Below, piece by piece: positions 1 through 5,327 of a stretch of DNA of 23,415 bases. The notes below the pieces were generated by a model. The model did not search any database, was not told the DNA's origin, and saw only the letters and a program-made list of their open reading frames with translations. The DNA is from a virus, in IMG/VR virus record IMGVR_UViG_3300009514_000091, positions 1-23,415 of that record; one strand, 5' to 3'. Positions within the stretch are counted from its first letter, which is position 1. The number at the start of each line of letters is the position of its first letter. The position numbers and the translations under genes are program-made.

Positions 1-36
1 TCGTCGCGGTCGTCGTCGCGGTCGTCGTCATCGTCG
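1..36. repeat. 12-bp tandem repeat, cut by window edge
   Basis: Three units of 12 bases follow each other: two identical copies of TCGTCGCGGTCG and a third with two changes. The repeat begins at the first base, so more copies may lie outside the window. In the third reading frame each unit encodes Val-Ala-Val-Val (the last Val-Ile-Val-Val), so the repeat builds most of a hydrophobic helix in the partial gene listed next. Confidence 0.7.
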
Positions 37-272
37 TAGCCATCCTCGTTCCTCCTGACCCGCTTCGGGGTCGTCCACCAGAGCACCACGCCCTGACACC
101 CACTACGCTACACACCGTAGCGCAGTGGCGCAAGCACAAAACGACATCGGGCCTAGAAAAAACCAGCTGGCGCGGCGCAAGCCAGCGCAAACACTGGACT
201 CTTCGCTGCTATGTGAACGGTGTTCACAACGTGGTACGCGCGTGGCACCTCGAGGGGGTCGAGGCGTACTAA
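3..272 (+). CDS. C-terminal part of a small membrane protein (partial)
   Basis: This open frame enters from the left edge and stops at TAA 270-272, giving 89 visible residues with no start codon in view. It opens with about 17 hydrophobic residues (Val/Ala/Ile-rich), a plausible transmembrane helix. A Pro- and His-containing hinge follows, then a basic, Trp-containing tail (WRKHK, then CYVNG and RAWHLEG near the end). Third codon positions favour G/C, as in the other genes. The stop codon lies next to a hairpin, which fits a real gene end. No family was recognised. Small membrane proteins of this shape occur in phage lysis and late regions, but that function is not shown here. An overlapping frame (125-430) was considered less likely because it lacks a ribosome binding site and runs into low-complexity G-rich DNA. 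Confidence 0.45.
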   Translation, partial: VAVVVAVVVIVVAILVPPDPLRGRPPEHHALTPTTLHTVAQWRKHKTTSGLEKTSWRGASQRKHWTLRCYVNGVHNVVRAWHLEGVEAY

Positions 273-292
273 GTACGAAGACCTTCGTACTT
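271..292 (+). terminator. Hairpin at end of upstream gene, possible terminator
   Basis: AAGTACGAA (271-279) pairs perfectly with TTCGTACTT (284-292) around the four-base loop GACC. It starts inside the TAA stop of the upstream frame. The stem is AT-rich and the downstream stretch (CTCTTTGCT) is only weakly T-rich, so this is a poor match to a classical rho-independent terminator. It could instead be an operator or an mRNA-end stabiliser. Confidence 0.4.
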
Positions 293-414
293 CTCTTTGC
301 TGTATGTGTCCCCCGGCTTGGAGCCGTGGTCCACGTGTGGTATGGTGGATGGGCGGAAGGGGGGGAGAGGGAGCCTGCGACCGATGGGGCCAGCGCGGAG
401 CGCCTGGCCCAGCT

Positions 415-442
415 GGGTGAGGGGGGGTAAGGGGGGAGCGGG
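415..442 (+). other. G-quadruplex-type motif, + strand
   Basis: Four G-tracts of 3, 7, 6 and 3 bases are separated by three-base loops (TGA, TAA, AGC), a textbook G-quadruplex pattern. The same G6 tract (431-436) can instead form an 8-bp hairpin with the C-run at 443-450 (GGGGGGAG / CTCCCCCC, loop CGGG). Two alternative structures therefore compete for it. Confidence 0.6.
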
Positions 443-500
443 CTCCCCCCCACCATATGATGGTAGGGGGTTGGGGTTTGAGCCCCGCCCCCAGATCGGA

Positions 501-526
501 GGGGGGTGTCCTGGGGTGGGGAGGGG
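501..526 (+). other. Strong G-quadruplex-type motif, + strand
   Basis: Tracts of 6, 4, 4 and 4 G are separated by loops of 6, 1 and 1 bases (TGTCCT, T, A). Short loops and four-G tracts are the features expected of a very stable quadruplex. The second half (513-526) also pairs with the C-rich block at 580-597. Confidence 0.65.
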
Positions 527-597
527 TGGACCCCTCCCCCCCGATCTTGATCGGGCCACCGAGGAGCTCCTCGAGGAGACCCACCCCACCCCACCCC
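513..597. repeat. Nested inverted repeats with minus-strand G4
   Basis: The arm 513-529 is complementary to 581-597 at 16 of 17 positions. Between the arms lie a perfect 7-bp inverted repeat with a 2-base loop (540-555, CCCGATC TT GATCGGG) and two overlapping 12-bp palindromes (561-572 GAGGAGCTCCTC and 567-578 CTCCTCGAGGAG). The right arm reads CCC-A-CCCC-A-CCCC-A-CCCC (580-597), so the minus strand carries a G-quadruplex motif with one-base loops. The whole could fold as a branched stem-loop or cruciform. Confidence 0.6.
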
Positions 598-623
598 GGG
601 GGGTACCCCGGGGGGTACCCCCC
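593..623. repeat. 12-bp palindromic tandem repeat
   Basis: ACCCCGGGGGGT occurs twice back to back (593-604, 605-616), followed by a partial third copy (617-623). Each unit is close to self-complementary. It adjoins the minus-strand G-quadruplex motif and may be an array of protein-binding half sites or a replication-slippage product. Confidence 0.6.
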
Positions 624-716
624 ACCATCGCCGGGATGGGACCCAAAGGTACATCGCGTAACGGTACCCTTCTCTCTAAATTCAAGCCCTGTACCAACCA
701 CCACCTCGTGCCTAAC

Positions 717-740
717 TTGGGTAGGCCCAAAAGGAGGCCT
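717..740 (+). promoter_or_regulatory. Ribosome binding site with two competing hairpins
   Basis: AAGGAGG (731-737) is the strongest Shine-Dalgarno sequence in the first part of the window and lies 10 bases before ATG 748. Just upstream, TTGGG (717-721) pairs with CCCAA (726-730). Alternatively AGGCC (723-727) pairs with GGCCT (736-740), which would place the Shine-Dalgarno in loop and stem. The two pairings exclude each other, so translation of the first small gene could be switched. This regulatory role is inferred. Confidence 0.45.
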
Positions 741-747
741 TGTTTCT

Positions 748-906
748 ATGCGGTTGGCTCCAACTTCGGTTGACCTCGTCCCGGTGGTTTTCTTCCCGAC
801 GTCCTGGGATGCTGCTTGGGAGCGGTTCCGGGCTCGTTCGAGGTCCCGGTGGGACCAGGTGGTGTTGGTCTACTCTGGTGTAGAGATGGGGCTTCGTGAT
901 GGCTGA
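748..906 (+). CDS. Small phage protein, unknown function (52 aa)
   Basis: ATG 748 is chosen because AAGGAGG stands 10 bases upstream. The frame is open far upstream, but only through the low-complexity G-rich leader. The product has an N-terminal PTSVDL motif, a Trp- and Arg-rich middle (WDAAWERF, RSRSRWDQ) and a short hydrophobic VVLVY strand. It is the first of a chain of eight very small genes and overlaps the next start by 8 bases. The SVD[IL] motif near the N-terminus recurs in the products of 899-1126 and 1293-1529, so the three may be distant relatives. No known family was recognised. Confidence 0.6.
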   Translation: MRLAPTSVDLVPVVFFPTSWDAAWERFRARSRSRWDQVVLVYSGVEMGLRDG

Positions 907-1126
907 CATGGTCGGGTCGCCTCTGTCGGTGGACATCTCGGGGGACAGGAACTTTCCACTGCCGATCCTCCGGGACGTTGGGGCTGCGTTCAGCGCGGGT
1001 GGGGCTGCTTGCTGGGCAATGGTTCTCGAGGTCCACGCGGCTGTCTGGGACGATGTTCGGCGGGCTGGTCTAGACCCTGACGTGTGGCGCTTCCTGGACA
1101 CACCGTACGGAGGGTGGCCTCAGTGA
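899..1126 (+). CDS. Small phage protein, unknown function (75 aa)
   Basis: The start is taken as ATG 899, preceded by a G-rich GATGGGG. GTG 896 and ATG 908 are alternatives. The frame overlaps the previous stop and ends at TGA 1124-1126, sharing bases with the next GTG start. The protein has SVDI near the N-terminus, an Ala/Gly-rich hydrophobic helix around residues 30-50, then an acidic-basic WDDVRRAG segment and a Trp-containing end. No signal peptide, no clear domain and no recognised family. Placement upstream of nuclease and terminase suggests a late-cluster accessory role only by association. Confidence 0.6.
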   Translation: MADMVGSPLSVDISGDRNFPLPILRDVGAAFSAGGAACWAMVLEVHAAVWDDVRRAGLDPDVWRFLDTPYGGWPQ

Positions 1127-1308
1127 AGCATCTGATGAATGACGTCTACGAGGACAGGCTGCGGATGCAGCCCCTCTTTCAGGGGGTGGCCGAGCTCCAC
1201 CCGGCTGCTTGGCGGCTGTACTGGTTGGGGCACCAGCCTGGGAGCGAGGCGCACACTGCTGTCCACCGCGAGATCGAGGGGGATGGGTCGCCATGGTGGG
1301 AATCGTGA
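1123..1308 (+). CDS. Small phage protein, unknown function (61 aa)
   Basis: GTG 1123 overlaps the upstream TGA (GTGA) and follows GGAGGG at 1109-1114, a good ribosome binding site 8 bases away. The longer version from ATG 1084 would overlap the previous gene by 40 bases and is less likely. The protein is rich in His, Trp and charged residues (KHLMNDVYEDRLR at the start, WRLYWLGHQPGS in the middle, SPWWES at the end). It is probably a small soluble globular or helical protein. No family was recognised. Confidence 0.6.
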   Translation: MKHLMNDVYEDRLRMQPLFQGVAELHPAAWRLYWLGHQPGSEAHTAVHREIEGDGSPWWES

Positions 1309-1529
1309 GCCCCCCTGCCGCTCCGGTGTCGGTGGACATCATGTCGTGGTCGGCCCCTCCCCACTGGAGGTACCTCCCAGCCGATCAGATCGGCTGGGAT
1401 CCGCTTGACACGCCGCTGTGTGCGGCGGGCTGGTCGTCGGTCATGGTCATCTTCAATGCCCTCGAAGACGACGTGTGGGTTGAACCCAACCCGGGCGTAC
1501 TGTATAGTTCCTTGACAGGAGCGACCTGA
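1293..1529 (+). CDS. Small phage protein, unknown function (78 aa)
   Basis: ATG 1293 has GAGGGGG about 11 bases upstream. GTG 1305, which overlaps the previous TGA as GTGA, is an equally good alternative and would give 74 residues. The protein carries a Pro-rich N-terminus with PVSVDI, aromatic residues (PPHWRYLP), the hydrophobic segment GWSSVMVIF and an acidic EDDVW. The order SVDI, hydrophobic Trp segment, DDVW resembles the product of 899-1126, so divergence from a common ancestor is possible but not shown. It ends in TGATG overlap with the next gene. Confidence 0.6.
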   Translation: MVGIVSPPAAPVSVDIMSWSAPPHWRYLPADQIGWDPLDTPLCAAGWSSVMVIFNALEDDVWVEPNPGVLYSSLTGAT

Positions 1530-1825
1530 TGGGCGGCGCGGACAACGAGCACGGGGGACTGCTGGCGGCGCTGGCGAAGTACTCGCTGTCGCCGGAGGAC
1601 ATCGAGCGACTGCTGGTCCACCGGCTGCTCGAGGTGGGTACAGGGGATGATGTCAAGGAGGCCCTGAGGGCTCTGAAGTACCTTTCCGAGCACCTGACGG
1701 CTGCTCGGAAGGTGGCGGTCGAGGAGGATCGGTTGGCGCTCTCCTCTGGAGGAGCGCCAGGTGGCCAGGACATCATCGACGTGTTGTCGGTGCTGGTGGA
1801 TGGCGCGGAGAAGCTGGAGGGATGA
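1529..1825 (+). CDS. Helical protein, possible small terminase subunit (98 aa)
   Basis: ATG 1529 overlaps the upstream TGA and has ACAGGAG 7 bases before it. The product is acidic and predicted helical: SLSPEDIERLLVHRLLEV (residues ~19-36), then EALRALKYLSEHLTAARKVAVEEDRL (~44-69), and a C-terminal helix. The second segment resembles the 'ALELLgkHL..f..KVEv' end region of several small terminase subunits. The gene lies about 0.9 kb upstream of the large terminase, with the nuclease between. A helix-turn-helix is not evident and the protein is shorter than usual for a small terminase, so the assignment is tentative. It is the best such candidate in the window. Confidence 0.55.
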   Translation: MGGADNEHGGLLAALAKYSLSPEDIERLLVHRLLEVGTGDDVKEALRALKYLSEHLTAARKVAVEEDRLALSSGGAPGGQDIIDVLSVLVDGAEKLEG

Positions 1826-1992
1826 TGAAGTCGGTAGCTCGGGAGCTTGGTGTGGCTCAGGGAAGCGTGTTCGGTGTGCTGCTTCTCCCCGAGGGATGGG
1901 CCCAGGCGTTATCTCTGCTTCTTGCGTTGGGCCGCCGCGAACGCTGGGTGGTTCTTACCGAGGAGTCGCTGGCCAGGGAGGTGGGGGGGTGA
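1822..1992 (+). CDS. Small phage protein, unknown function (56 aa)
   Basis: ATG 1822 overlaps the previous TGA as ATGA. ATG 1825 is the second methionine, and GGAGG at 1816-1820 is better spaced for it. The protein starts MMKSVARELGVAQGSV, which resembles the first two helices of a helix-turn-helix. It continues with the hydrophobic stretch VFGVLLLPEGW and a Leu-rich helix, ending in TEESLAREVGG. It may be a tiny DNA-binding or scaffold-type protein, but no family was recognised. It ends GTGA, coupled to the next gene. Confidence 0.55.
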   Translation: MMKSVARELGVAQGSVFGVLLLPEGWAQALSLLLALGRRERWVVLTEESLAREVGG

Positions 1993-2168
1993 AGCAGGTG
2001 ATCACCCAGATGGGTGTCTGGCCGGACGGCCGTGCCTATTGCGCGCTGCCGTATTCCTGTGCAGCTGGCTGGCCGACGGAGCCGGTGGATCTTAATCGCT
2101 GGGGGCAGACGGTCGAGGACGCCGTGGCCCGCGCTCTGAGTGATCTGCCGGACCCGTGGTCATCGTGA
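1989..2168 (+). CDS. Small phage protein, unknown function (59 aa)
   Basis: GTG 1989 overlaps the upstream TGA and has AGGGAGG 7-8 bases before it. The frame is open further left, but only as an overlap of earlier genes. The protein begins KQVITQMGVWPDGRAYC, has CALPYSC with two cysteines seven residues apart, and ends in an acidic helix (TVEDAVARALSDLPDPW). The pattern 'V.pDGraYc' followed by a helix suggests a small alpha/beta fold. No family was recognised. Confidence 0.55.
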   Translation: MKQVITQMGVWPDGRAYCALPYSCAAGWPTEPVDLNRWGQTVEDAVARALSDLPDPWSS

Positions 2169-2371
2169 CTGGCATCCACTGCCACGACTGCGGTGGGTGG
2201 ACCTCGACAGCGGTCTTGGAGAGGGCCGGGTCGTGCAGTTGGTGTGGTTCACCGCGAACGTCGTTCGCAATTCGCTCGGGGCCTGAAGATGGACTGGAAG
2301 GATTGGCTGGCTCTGGTGTTGATCGTCGCGGTCATGATCGCGGGTCTCTTGCTCTTGATGGTGGTCCTTGA
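2165..2371 (+). CDS. Small zinc-ribbon protein
   Basis: GTG 2165 overlaps the previous TGA as GTGA; GTG 2156 is an alternative. The first 30 residues contain CHDC (C6, C9) and CSWC (C24, C27), two Cys-x2-Cys knuckles 14 residues apart, which is a zinc-ribbon arrangement. Such ribbons bind nucleic acid or protein partners. From about base 2282 the frame loses its G/C third-position bias and turns into Gly/Asp/Arg-rich sequence, while another frame starting at ATG 2289 gains it. The true C-terminus may therefore lie near base 2286, with a one-base frame change. The listed end is that of the uncorrected frame. Confidence 0.55.
   Translation: MTGIHCHDCGGWTSTAVLERAGSCSWCGSPRTSFAIRSGPEDGLEGLAGSGVDRRGHDRGSLALDGGP
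2289..2371 (+). other. Membrane-helix reading frame crossing the zinc-ribbon end
   Basis: In the frame beginning at ATG 2289 the translation reads MDWKDWLALVLIVAVMIAGL and continues hydrophobic to about residue 28 (then ERPG). This is a clean single transmembrane helix. Of the 18 codons in the hydrophobic part, 16 end in G or C. In the zinc-ribbon frame the same bases give almost only T-ending codons. The frame stays open to 2729, but beyond about 2371 it is a shadow of the nuclease. It may be a short membrane protein whose stop has been lost to an indel, a sequencing error, or a true overlapping gene. Confidence 0.45.
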
Positions 2372-2736
2372 GCGGCCGGGCCTCGAGGAGAAAGGGTCAC
2401 GACTACGAGCGCCAACTGGCTCGTCTTCTGCGGGATGTGTTCCCCCAGGAGGGCGTGAAGAGAGGGTTCCAGACCCGCTTTGGTGGGAAGGAGGAGGCCG
2501 ACGTGGTCGTGCCTCACTTTCACCTCGAGGCCAAGCGGCAGAAGCAGCCCAACATCAGGGCCGCCTTGCGCCAGGCGGTAGCAGACTCCCAGGGAGGGAA
2601 GGTCCCGATCGCTATTACGAAGGGCGACCGCGACCCAGATATCGTGTCTATGAGGCTCGAAGACTGGATGGCGCTGGTGGCGGAGTGGTGGAGCTTGCGG
2701 AGGAAGGAGCCGGGGGTGTCTGGGTCTAACGAATGA
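2368..2736 (+). CDS. PDDEXK-type nuclease (resolvase-like), 122 aa
   Basis: The N-terminal motif RRKGHDYERQLARLLRDVFP, then EADVVV and HLEAKRQ around residues 46-58, gives the order E, D, ExK expected of a PDDEXK nuclease core. Phage relatives of this shape are annotated as Holliday-junction-resolvase-like or VRR-NUC-like endonucleases that resolve branched DNA before packaging. TTG 2368 is used as start because a stop lies in frame just upstream and the nuclease motif follows within ten residues. It overlaps the previous stop as TTGA, with no strong Shine-Dalgarno. Its position directly before the large terminase fits a role in clearing packaging substrates. The exact substrate is inferred. 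Confidence 0.75.
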   Translation: MSGRASRRKGHDYERQLARLLRDVFPQEGVKRGFQTRFGGKEEADVVVPHFHLEAKRQKQPNIRAALRQAVADSQGGKVPIAITKGDRDPDIVSMRLEDWMALVAEWWSLRRKEPGVSGSNE

Positions 2737-2740
2737 CCAG

Positions 2741-4384
2741 ATGAAGGAGATCCTCGCCTGCCGGCGAGACCTCCTGTATGCGATCCAGACGTACGGGACG
2801 CTTATCGACAAGCGCACCCGCACGATCAAGCCGCGCCTGTACCCGGCGCAGTTGCTGCTGCACAACACCCTCGAGAACGACCCATGGGTCATGATCTTGA
2901 AGGCCAGGCAGCTCGGCAGCACCAGCTACGTGGCGCTACGGTTCTTCTTCAAGACCCTGCTGAACAAGAACTTCCGGTGCGCTGTGGTGGCCCATACGAG
3001 AGAGGCCGCGGAGCAGATCTGGAAGATCTACAAGACGATCTACGACCACCTCCCCGAGTGGTTGAGGGTGGAGTCGTCCTCCGACAACGCGAGGGAGCTC
3101 GCGTTCGCCCATGGGGGCTACCTGCGGGTGGGGTCCGCCGGCTCGATGAGCTGGCGCGGGAGCACGTTCAACGCCATCCACGCAAGCGAAGTGGCGTTCT
3201 GGGAGAACACCGAGGAGTCGGTACGCGCCCTGTTCCAGGCCGCGTCCGATGGGTCCGAGGTCATCCTCGAGACAACGGCCAACGGCCTGAACGCGTTCAA
3301 CCGGATCTGGTACGGCAGCGACGGGTTCACCCGGCTGTTCTTCTCGTGGACGATGGACCCGCTCTACCTGAACACCAGGGTCCCCAGGACCCTGACCGAG
3401 CCGGAGCAGGCCTACATCACCGAGCACGAGCTCGAGCCTGACCGCGCCAATTGGTTCGTCCAGACCCTCAGAACCAAGTGTCTGGGGTCGATGGACACGT
3501 TCAACCAGGAGTATCCCATCACGCCCGAGCTGGCCTTCCTGGCCAGCGGCGGACCGTTCTTCACGGTTCGGTACCCGCCCGAGGAGTCGAACCACCACCC
3601 CAAGCTCAAGAGCACCGGGTGGGTGATCTACGAGAAGCCCAAGGAGTTCCGGTCCTACATCCTCGGGGCCGACCCGGCCTCCGGCTCTCAGAGCAAGGGC
3701 GCCTCGTACTCGGCGTGCGTCGTGATCGACATCACAGATCGCGAGTGCATGACCGTCGTCGCCACCTTCCAGCAAAAACTTCCCACCTGGCAATTTGCTA
3801 AACAGATCCTCGAAAAGGCCGAGGAATATCACGCACTTGTGGTGGGCGAGGTGTGGCGTGGAGGGCCCGGTGAGGAGGCCAACGGACAGGCGGTACTTGA
3901 CTACTTACTTGACGCCGAGTACCCATATCTGTATCGTCGGCTCTCAAGAGAACGGATCGGGGGGCAGATGCAGCAGCTGTTCGGATTCGCGACCACGTCA
4001 AAGACCCGGCCCCTGATGCTGGGTCGAGCCCACGAGGCCATCGACATGGGACACCTGGATCCGGTGTGCTGCCGCCTCAAGTCCGAGATGAACTCCTTCA
4101 GGTACAACGAATCGGGCCGCCCGATGGCGTCCGAGGGGGAGAACGACGACCTGGTGATGTCGATGTCGCTGGCCATCATGGGCCTCGACCAGGCGAACTT
4201 CTACCAGGACGAGATCCAGCGCCGCAGACGGCCCCGAACGAACCGGGAGTGGCTCGAGTACGAGGCGCAGACCGGAAAGCTCGGCGACGAGATCGCCGAT
4301 GACGAGTTTCTTGACAGTCCGTGGGACGCGATCATCGACGAGCCGCCCTTGGGCAGGGCTCGTCGATGGGTGCAGCCCACATGA
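2741..4384 (+). CDS. terL: Terminase large subunit (packaging ATPase-nuclease)
   Basis: This 547-residue protein is the motor that pumps DNA into the prohead and cuts concatemers. The ATPase domain shows a Walker A-like KARQLGSTS (residues 54-62), a Walker B region NAIHASEVAFW with the SE variant (~144-154), and the coupling motif ETTANG (177-182). The nuclease domain shows GADPASG (D311), VVGE (E370) and NDDLVMSMS (D469/D470), the acidic triad of an RNase H-like fold. The start at ATG 2741 lies 5 bases after the nuclease stop and lacks a strong ribosome binding site, so it may be translated by coupling. The length is normal for the family. Confidence 0.95.
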   Translation: MKEILACRRDLLYAIQTYGTLIDKRTRTIKPRLYPAQLLLHNTLENDPWVMILKARQLGSTSYVALRFFFKTLLNKNFRCAVVAHTREAAEQIWKIYKTIYDHLPEWLRVESSSDNARELAFAHGGYLRVGSAGSMSWRGSTFNAIHASEVAFWENTEESVRALFQAASDGSEVILETTANGLNAFNRIWYGSDGFTRLFFSWTMDPLYLNTRVPRTLTEPEQAYITEHELEPDRANWFVQTLRTKCLGSMDTFNQEYPITPELAFLASGGPFFTVRYPPEESNHHPKLKSTGWVIYEKPKEFRSYILGADPASGSQSKGASYSACVVIDITDRECMTVVATFQQKLPTWQFAKQILEKAEEYHALVVGEVWRGGPGEEANGQAVLDYLLDAEYPYLYRRLSRERIGGQMQQLFGFATTSKTRPLMLGRAHEAIDMGHLDPVCCRLKSEMNSFRYNESGRPMASEGENDDLVMSMSLAIMGLDQANFYQDEIQRRRRPRTNREWLEYEAQTGKLGDEIADDEFLDSPWDAIIDEPPLGRARRWVQPT

Positions 4385-4389
4385 CCTCT

Positions 4390-4408
4390 CGCGTGGGGGA
4401 AACACGCG
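4390..4408 (+). other. Short hairpin between terminase and scaffold genes
   Basis: CGCGTG (4390-4395) pairs with CACGCG (4403-4408) around a 7-base loop, in the 61-base gap after the large terminase gene. This is the largest gap within the structural genes. There is no T-tract, so it is not a classical terminator. It may pause transcription or protect the downstream capsid mRNA. Confidence 0.35.
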
Positions 4409-4445
4409 CAAACCCGCCTGATCCGGGCGTAAAATGGAGGCGCAG

Positions 4446-5309
4446 ATGACCACACAATCCTTTGGAGAGCGAGTCGCTGCCAGGTTCGACGCGGCTCCGG
4501 CCGCAGATCCGCCTGCTGAGCCCGAAAACAGCGGAGAAACCGTCGCGGACGCTTCCGCCGAAGCTGTTGAGGCCGAGACCGAGGGCGTTAAAGACCAGGT
4601 CGTGGACGATGGGGGCTCCGAGGAGCCGTCCGAGACCGAGCCGGATGAGCAGTTCGCTCATCCTCGAGGCCGGTTCTACAAGCGGTTCCAGAGTGTCAAC
4701 GAGCAGAAGAAGCAGTATCGGCAGGAGGCCGAGGAGTTGCGCCAGAAGTTGGCCCAACTCGAGGCCGAGCGCGAGGCTGCGAAGAACTGGGCCCCCAAGT
4801 CCCAGGAAGCGGAGGCGCAGGAGTCCGATGATTGGCTCTCCGAGTACCTCGGAGAGCCGGATTCGGGCGATGATGACAAGATCGCAGCCGTGCGCCGCGA
4901 AGTGGCTCAGCTCCGCGCTGAGCGCGCGGTCGACAAGCTCGATCAGCAGATCGACGTCGCCATCGCTGGCCTAGATGTTCCGCCGGAGCTCCCGATCGAC
5001 GGGGAGAACGGCCTCCGACACCAGGTCTACAAGGCAATCAATCAGGGGAGTACCCGCGGCCGCAAGGTCGACGTGGCGAAGGTGATCCAAACGGCGCTCG
5101 AGGAGCATCGAACGCTCGAGGATCGCATCATCCAGCGATACCTGGCCTCTCAGGGGTCCGGGAAGGGCAAGAAGGCGGCACCAGACGTGCCGCCGAGGGC
5201 CGCGTCCACCTCTGTGGCGAAGGCAACTCAGAGGGTCAACGCCCCCGCAACCACCGCCTCCATCGCTGACGCCGCCGCTCGAGCAAGGGCCAAGTACGGG
5301 ATCTCCTAG
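4446..5309 (+). CDS. Putative scaffold protein
   Basis: This 287-residue acidic, helical protein is encoded directly upstream of the major capsid protein, the usual place for a scaffold. It starts MTTQSFGERVAARFD, has a long Glu/Asp/Pro/Ala-rich disordered region (~18-70), and a charged coiled coil (QKKQYRQEAEELRQKLAQL and following, ~85-110). A second helical part follows, and then a basic Ala/Thr-rich C-terminus ending in ARARAKYGIS. C-terminal basic helices bind coat protein in known scaffolds. ATG 4446 is preferred over ATG 4434 because GGAGG (4436-4440) lies 5 bases before it and inside the longer version. The function rests on composition and position rather than on a recognised motif. 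Confidence 0.8.
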   Translation: MTTQSFGERVAARFDAAPAADPPAEPENSGETVADASAEAVEAETEGVKDQVVDDGGSEEPSETEPDEQFAHPRGRFYKRFQSVNEQKKQYRQEAEELRQKLAQLEAEREAAKNWAPKSQEAEAQESDDWLSEYLGEPDSGDDDKIAAVRREVAQLRAERAVDKLDQQIDVAIAGLDVPPELPIDGENGLRHQVYKAINQGSTRGRKVDVAKVIQTALEEHRTLEDRIIQRYLASQGSGKGKKAAPDVPPRAASTSVAKATQRVNAPATTASIADAAARARAKYGIS

Positions 5310-5327
5310 TACCACTAGGGAAAGAAC

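Larger units (their letters stand above)
273..747. promoter_or_regulatory. Structured non-coding leader of late gene cluster
   Basis: This 475-base stretch holds no convincing gene on either strand. Frames that stay open across it translate to Gly/Pro-rich low-complexity protein. It contains runs of 4 to 8 G or C in alternation, three G-quadruplex-type motifs, nested inverted repeats and a short tandem repeat (listed separately), and finally a strong ribosome binding site for the gene at 748. Its place between an upstream gene end and the terminase-side genes would suit a long 5' leader with attenuation, a packaging (pac/cos) site or a replication origin. The sequence alone does not decide between these. 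No convincing sigma-70 promoter was seen. TAAATT at 677-682 is a weak -10 candidate with no matching -35. Confidence 0.6.

Noticed and set aside
125-430. 101-codon frame overlapping the first partial gene
   Set aside because: No ribosome binding site, and its second half runs through the G-rich leader. The frame ending at 272 next to a hairpin is more protein-like.
467-493. tRNA T-arm-like hairpin (GGGG-TTTGAG-CCCC)
   Set aside because: The loop has six bases, and no acceptor, anticodon or D arm could be built around it. No tRNA was found in the window.
650-690. Sigma-70-like promoter with TAAATT at 677-682
   Set aside because: Only four of six bases fit a -10 box and no -35 lies at 16-18 bases. 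Noted as weak in the leader entry but not called.
153-730. Several minus-strand frames of 150-183 codons across the leader
   Set aside because: They translate the G/C runs into Pro/Gly/Arg-rich low-complexity peptides that overlap one another; none has a plausible start.
4385-4445. Rho-independent terminator after terL
   Set aside because: The 6-bp hairpin has no T-tract, and the scaffold gene follows at once with a good ribosome binding site.
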